Shown in pieces: positions 5,600-8,353 of a stretch of 8,353 nt of DNA. The translations under genes were made by a program, and so were the position numbers. Below the pieces are notes generated by a model. It made no database searches and was not told the origin of the DNA. It worked only from the letters and a program-made list of their open reading frames with translations. Source of the stretch: Thermoleophilia bacterium. Lineage in GTDB: Bacteria > Actinomycetota > Thermoleophilia > Gaiellales > Gaiellaceae. Each line of letters starts with the position of its first letter. The stretch's first letter is position 1. The stretch is from positions 1 through 8,353 of the forward strand of contig JACVSB010000063.1 in the NCBI GenBank assembly GCA_014534155.1. The letters are read 5' to 3'.

Positions 5600-5605
5600 C
5601 GCGCC

Positions 5606-6598
5606 GTGCAGGCGGTCGAGCTGAGACGCTTCGTCGACCCCGGGGGGCTCGCGCTCGTGGAGCGTGCCGAGCCGGAGCCAGGCCCAGGGGAGGTCCGCGT
5701 CGACCTGGTGGCGGCGGCGCTCAACCGCCGGGACTGGTGGATCCGCAGAGGCGGCACCGCCTCGCTCCCGGCTGTGCTCGGCTCGGACGGAGCGGGCGTG
5801 GTCTCGGCGGTCGGTGAGGGCGTCAGCGAAGTCGGCGAGGGCGACGAAGTGGTGATCAACCCCTCGCTCGACTGGGGTGGCCGCGAGGATGCACCGGGGC
5901 CGAGTTTCCGGATCCTCGGCGTCCCCGATCAGGGGACGTACGCCGAGCAGATCGTCGTCTCGGCGGCGCAGGTTCGTCCCAAGCCGCGCCGCTACTCCTG
6001 GCTCGAGGCGGCTGCGCTCCCTCTCGCGGGCCTGACCGCGTGGCGGGCCACCGTCACCCACGCCGAGGCACGGGCGGACCGCACGATCCTCGTCCCCGGG
6101 GCGGGTGGTGGAGTCGCGAGCTTCGTGGTCCAGATCGCGGCAGCGCTAGGCGCCCGCGTCCTCGTGACGACGTCGAGCGTCGAGAAGCTCGAGCGCGCCT
6201 GCGCGCTGGGGGCCCAAGGTGGAGCGCTCTACGGCGACGAGCGCTGGCCGGAGCAGGTGGGGTCGGTGGACGCCGTCGTCGATTCCGTCGGAGGTGTCGT
6301 CTGGCCGGGAGCGCTCTCGCTGCTGCGGCCCGGTGGCCGGCTGGTCAACTTCGCCGATACCGCGCGCGCCGTGGCGGAGGTTCCGCTGACGACGCTCTAC
6401 TTCAACTATCTCCGCATCCAGGGGACGACGATGGGCAGCCCGCGGGAGTTCGACGCGCTGCTCGCCCACGTCGAGCGCGCGCGCTGGCGCCCCGTGATCG
6501 ACAGCGTGTTTCCGCTCGCCGAGGCGGCGCGAGCGCACGAGCGCCTCGACGCTCCAGACCGGTTCGGCAAGGTCGTCCTCAAGATCAGGGGAACCTGA
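5606..6598 (+). CDS. Zinc-free medium-chain dehydrogenase/reductase, quinone oxidoreductase-like
   Basis: A 330-residue protein starting at GTG 5606. The family N-terminus MQAVELRRFVDPGGLALVE begins exactly there. An upstream TTG at 5564 would add 14 atypical residues and overlap the divergent gene. The GroES-like half has AALNRRDWWIRRGG (37-50) and the substrate-domain signature LGSDGAGVV (58-66). The Rossmann half has PGAGGGVASFVVQIAAALGA (164-183), which binds NAD(P)H. The catalytic zinc ligands of alcohol dehydrogenases (Cys, His-Glu) are absent: the HE position is S60-D61. The four-cysteine structural zinc loop is also missing, being replaced by about 85-110. It is thus a zinc-independent quinone reductase or enone reductase type, presumably cytosolic and NADPH-linked. 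The substrate cannot be read from the sequence. Its C-terminus RFGKVVLKI is typical of the family. Spacing to the divergent gene is 29 bp. Confidence 0.92.
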   Translation: MQAVELRRFVDPGGLALVERAEPEPGPGEVRVDLVAAALNRRDWWIRRGGTASLPAVLGSDGAGVVSAVGEGVSEVGEGDEVVINPSLDWGGREDAPGPSFRILGVPDQGTYAEQIVVSAAQVRPKPRRYSWLEAAALPLAGLTAWRATVTHAEARADRTILVPGAGGGVASFVVQIAAALGARVLVTTSSVEKLERACALGAQGGALYGDERWPEQVGSVDAVVDSVGGVVWPGALSLLRPGGRLVNFADTARAVAEVPLTTLYFNYLRIQGTTMGSPREFDALLAHVERARWRPVIDSVFPLAEAARAHERLDAPDRFGKVVLKIRGT

Positions 6599-6817
6599 CG
6601 GAGCGGACACCTCGACGTAGCCGCGCCGGGCGGTCTCGTCGCGCGTCGGCACGAGCGGGGCTCCAGCGGACGCGGAGACGGGACACGATCGACCTCCCCC
6701 TGAGCACGAACTACGGCGCCGTTCCAGCTCGCGACCGCCGGCAGCAGCCTGGGGGCGATCCCGGTCGGAGTGGGCGCTCGAGCTGCTCGTGCGCTGGCGC
6801 GCGCTCGCGCCTTAGCG
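6599..6817. other. Convergent intergenic gap, no gene seen
   Basis: 219 bp between the dehydrogenase stop and the nucleotidyltransferase stop. I find no start with a ribosome binding site and no recognisable domain. On the minus strand, 6652-6599 reads MPTRDETARRGYVEV with GC-rich third positions, but it continues antisense into the dehydrogenase and is treated as chance. The only structure of note is the hairpin at 6796-6811. Confidence 0.4.
6796..6811. terminator. Short GC hairpin between convergent genes
   Basis: GGCGCG (6796-6801) pairs with CGCGCC (6806-6811) across a CGCT loop and is followed on the plus strand by TTAG. It sits just beyond the minus-strand stop (TAA 6820-6818). It is a candidate bidirectional terminator for the two convergent genes, but the stem is short and lacks a T-run. 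Confidence 0.33.
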
Positions 6818-7660
6818 TTAGTGGCCGCTGAGGCCGGTGTCGTGGAGCTCTCGGTACTCCTCGGCCACGTCGCGGTACCACTTCTTGCGCGGGCCGATCC
6901 GGGCGCGCATCTTCCAGCCCGTCGACTTCGGCTTGCGCTCGATCGCCTCGCGAAGCTCGGCAATCCGGCCGGCGATGGTCTCGCGGTGCTCCCCCGTAAA
7001 CGCCTGGTAGCGCGGGAGGAAGGCGAGCATCTTGTCGAAGTTGAGGTTGGCGGTGTAGTAGAAGCCCCAGTCGCCCGCGAACCGCTTTGCGATGTAGTCC
7101 CCGTCGATCTCCTCCTGCCCGGCGGCCGCGCCCGTCGCGACCGGGTGCTCGAGGAAGAGGATCATCAGGTCCTTCAGGTCCTTCTCGTTCACCTCGACGA
7201 TCTGAAGCTTCTCGAGGACGATGTCGGCGAGCGGGATCGTCGGCGAGTCGAGCGCGAGCCGGCCCTTGAACTCGACCGGGTGGCAGAAGTCGAGCTTGTC
7301 ATAGAAGACGTCGACCGAATGCCGCTGTCCGTGCGGGTCGACGTAGATTTCCCGCCCCGTCCAGACCTCCATCGTGACGCCGCGACCGCCGCCGCCCTTG
7401 CTCGCGTAGCCGAGGCCGGTCAGGAGCTCGTTCACCTCCCGCTGCTCGCGCGAGTACGCGGCGAAGTCGATGTCGGTGAGCTCGCGGTGCGTCGCCTCGT
7501 GCAGCCAGATGAACCCGGGGCAGTGCTTGATCACGGCGATCGCGCCGAGCAGGCGGAGCTCGATGCCCTTCGACTCGGCGGCGGCGATGATCGCCGCTGC
7601 CTCGTCGAGGTAGGTCGCCTGCTCTCGAGCGAACGCGCTCGGCGTCGTCTCCGGCTCCAT
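6818..7660 (-). CDS. Nucleotidyltransferase-superfamily protein
   Basis: A 280-residue protein from ATG 7660, chosen because GGAGGAGG lies two bases before it. ATG 7678, six codons upstream, overlaps the phosphoesterase TGA as ATGA and is a credible alternative (286 residues). The NTase-fold signs are a strand plus turn in ELRLLGAIAVIKH (34-46), the paired aspartates in RELTDIDFAAYS (D63, D65) and a third carboxylate in HSVDVFYDKLD (D117). This matches the usual G-x-D-x-D followed by D spacing, although the G-S/G-G turn is G-A here. The segment PLADIVLEKLQIVEVNEKD (143-161) is common in stand-alone bacterial nucleotidyltransferase-like proteins that resemble aminoglycoside or MNT-type enzymes. 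The remaining C-terminal part is helical and ends in a basic stretch (KMRARIGPRKKWYRD, 250-264). No substrate can be named. No antitoxin-like partner gene is present, and its neighbour is the metallophosphoesterase. Confidence 0.78.
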   Translation of the reverse strand: MEPETTPSAFAREQATYLDEAAAIIAAAESKGIELRLLGAIAVIKHCPGFIWLHEATHRELTDIDFAAYSREQREVNELLTGLGYASKGGGGRGVTMEVWTGREIYVDPHGQRHSVDVFYDKLDFCHPVEFKGRLALDSPTIPLADIVLEKLQIVEVNEKDLKDLMILFLEHPVATGAAAGQEEIDGDYIAKRFAGDWGFYYTANLNFDKMLAFLPRYQAFTGEHRETIAGRIAELREAIERKPKSTGWKMRARIGPRKKWYRDVAEEYRELHDTGLSGH

Positions 7661-7662
7661 GG

Positions 7663-7670
7663 CCTCCTCC
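7663..7670 (-). promoter_or_regulatory. Shine-Dalgarno site deciding the nucleotidyltransferase start
   Basis: GGAGGAGG on the minus strand ends two bases before ATG 7660. The upstream ATG 7678 has no such site but overlaps the preceding stop codon as ATGA. The site favours 7660, with coupling to the upstream gene still possible. Confidence 0.55.
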
Positions 7671-7674
7671 GCGG

Positions 7675-8353
7675 TCATCCCGTTGTCAGCGCCCAATCGC
7701 GGACGCCGCCGCTCTCGTCGAGGACGACGAGCGCGCCTCGCAGCACGCCTTCCTGGTAGTCGCTGCCGGGGTTGATGCAGACGCTCTCGCCGAGCTTCTC
7801 GACACCGGCCGACTCGTGGATGTGGCCGTGGAGAGACAAGGCTGGACCGTAGCGTTCGATCGCCTCGCGCACCGCGGTGCTCCCGACGTTCGCGAGGCGC
7901 AGCCCGCCGGCCTCCAGCTTCGGTCTCAGCTCGCCGTCGAGCGCCGGCGCTTGGTCGAGCTTCGTCTCGGCTGGCGGGACGTGGATGTTGAAGATACACC
8001 GCGAGAAGTCGGAGATTTCCGTCGCGAGGTCGTCGATCCGGCCCGCGATCCGGTCTTCGGGGACGTCGCGAGGACAGTTCCACGGGGTCGGGTTGGACAG
8101 CCCGAGCGTCAGCATCTGCCAGCCGTCGTGGACCTCGAGGCACCGTCCGTCGCCGAAGACGAGGCGGTCCGACCTCCGCATGATCTCGTCGACGACTTCC
8201 TGGTCGTCGTTTCCGGCCATCCAGAAGAAGCGCACGTCGCTCCCGGCGAGGCGCTCCTCGGCGATCGCGATCCACTGCTCGAGCCGCGCCGTGATCACGT
8301 CGCGGAAGAGCCGCTCGATCGCCTCCTCGTCCCCCGGGTCGACCGCGCCCGCA
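7675..8353 (-). CDS. Calcineurin-like metallophosphoesterase, 5' end beyond window
   Basis: At least 225 residues entering from the right edge and ending at TGA 7677-7675. The frame stays open through the edge (it begins AGAVDPGDEEAIERLF), so GTG 8298 is not the true start. Metal-binding motifs visible in order are: FFWMAGNDDQE (42-52), the G-N-H/D-type motif with N48 and D49; CIFNIHVPP (119-127), with H124; and LHGHIHES (174-181), the G-H-x-H motif. NPGSDYQEGVLRGALVVLD (194-212) is the usual C-terminal strand pair. The first motifs, D-x-H and G-D-x-x-D, must lie outside the window. Such enzymes hydrolyse phosphomonoesters or phosphodiesters with two metal ions; the substrate is unknown. The SNPTPWNCPRDVPEDRI insert (86-102) resembles uncharacterised relatives rather than YfcE or CpdA. 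It is followed by the nucleotidyltransferase gene, with a 4-bp overlap or a 14-bp gap depending on the start used. Confidence 0.88.
   Translation of the reverse strand, partial: AGAVDPGDEEAIERLFRDVITARLEQWIAIAEERLAGSDVRFFWMAGNDDQEVVDEIMRRSDRLVFGDGRCLEVHDGWQMLTLGLSNPTPWNCPRDVPEDRIAGRIDDLATEISDFSRCIFNIHVPPAETKLDQAPALDGELRPKLEAGGLRLANVGSTAVREAIERYGPALSLHGHIHESAGVEKLGESVCINPGSDYQEGVLRGALVVLDESGGVRDWALTTG

Noticed and set aside
6146..6652. Minus-strand frame starting MPTRDETARRGYVEV as a gene or remnant
   Set aside because: Only the first few codons lie outside the dehydrogenase gene, no domain is recognisable, and the rest is antisense to a well-supported enzyme.
6770..7759. A 329-codon plus-strand open frame over the right-hand operon
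   Set aside because: It is antisense to the nucleotidyltransferase and phosphoesterase genes, which carry recognisable motifs. Its own translation has no domain and is rich in Arg/Leu/Asp/Glu as expected for a mirrored frame.
7679..8275. N-terminal extension of the nucleotidyltransferase frame up to 8275
   Set aside because: It runs through the phosphoesterase gene in another frame with Arg-rich non-native sequence. ATG 7660 or 7678 explains the gene.

Overview
The window is 8.35 kb of very GC-rich DNA with strongly GC-biased third codon positions. It holds nine recognisable genes (two run off the edges) and two gene remnants. Base composition, gene content and the tight, often leaderless or overlapping gene layout fit an actinobacterium, perhaps of the Thermoleophilia type. 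That taxonomic call is inference from style, not from a marker gene.

Layout. (1) 1-207, plus strand: C-terminal end of a TadC-like type II secretion / Tad pilus inner-membrane protein. (2) 3955 down to about 290, minus strand: a compact run of an AlkB-like 2-oxoglutarate/Fe(II) dioxygenase, a family-16-like class I methyltransferase, a Nudix-fold protein with a degenerate box, a 480-residue coiled-coil protein, and the frameshifted start of a DUF1800 gene whose GTG overlaps the coiled-coil stop codon. (3) 3970-4569, plus strand: a glutathione S-transferase-like gene facing the AlkB gene across only 14 bp. (4) 4625-4742, plus strand: a short remnant that looks like the first membrane helix of a potassium channel. 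(5) 5576-4773, minus: an unassigned protein with a possible C39/papain-like Q-C-H-D arrangement, facing a zinc-free medium-chain dehydrogenase (5606-6598, plus) across 29 bp. (6) From the right edge to 6818, minus: a metallophosphoesterase and a nucleotidyltransferase-like protein in one operon.

The point of greatest interest is the 14-bp junction at 3956-3969. A 12-bp perfect palindrome (3953-3964) places the same -10-like hexamer, TAGCGT, on both strands. Each copy lies 6-7 bases before a possible start codon: ATG 3970 for the transferase and GTG 3946 for AlkB. This could be a symmetric bidirectional, leaderless promoter that co-expresses a detoxification enzyme with an operon for alkylation repair, nucleotide clean-up and methyl transfer. 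The functional grouping is inference. The geometry is visible in the sequence.

No tRNA, rRNA, CRISPR array, insertion sequence or transposase was seen. The many long open frames antisense to real genes are GC artefacts.
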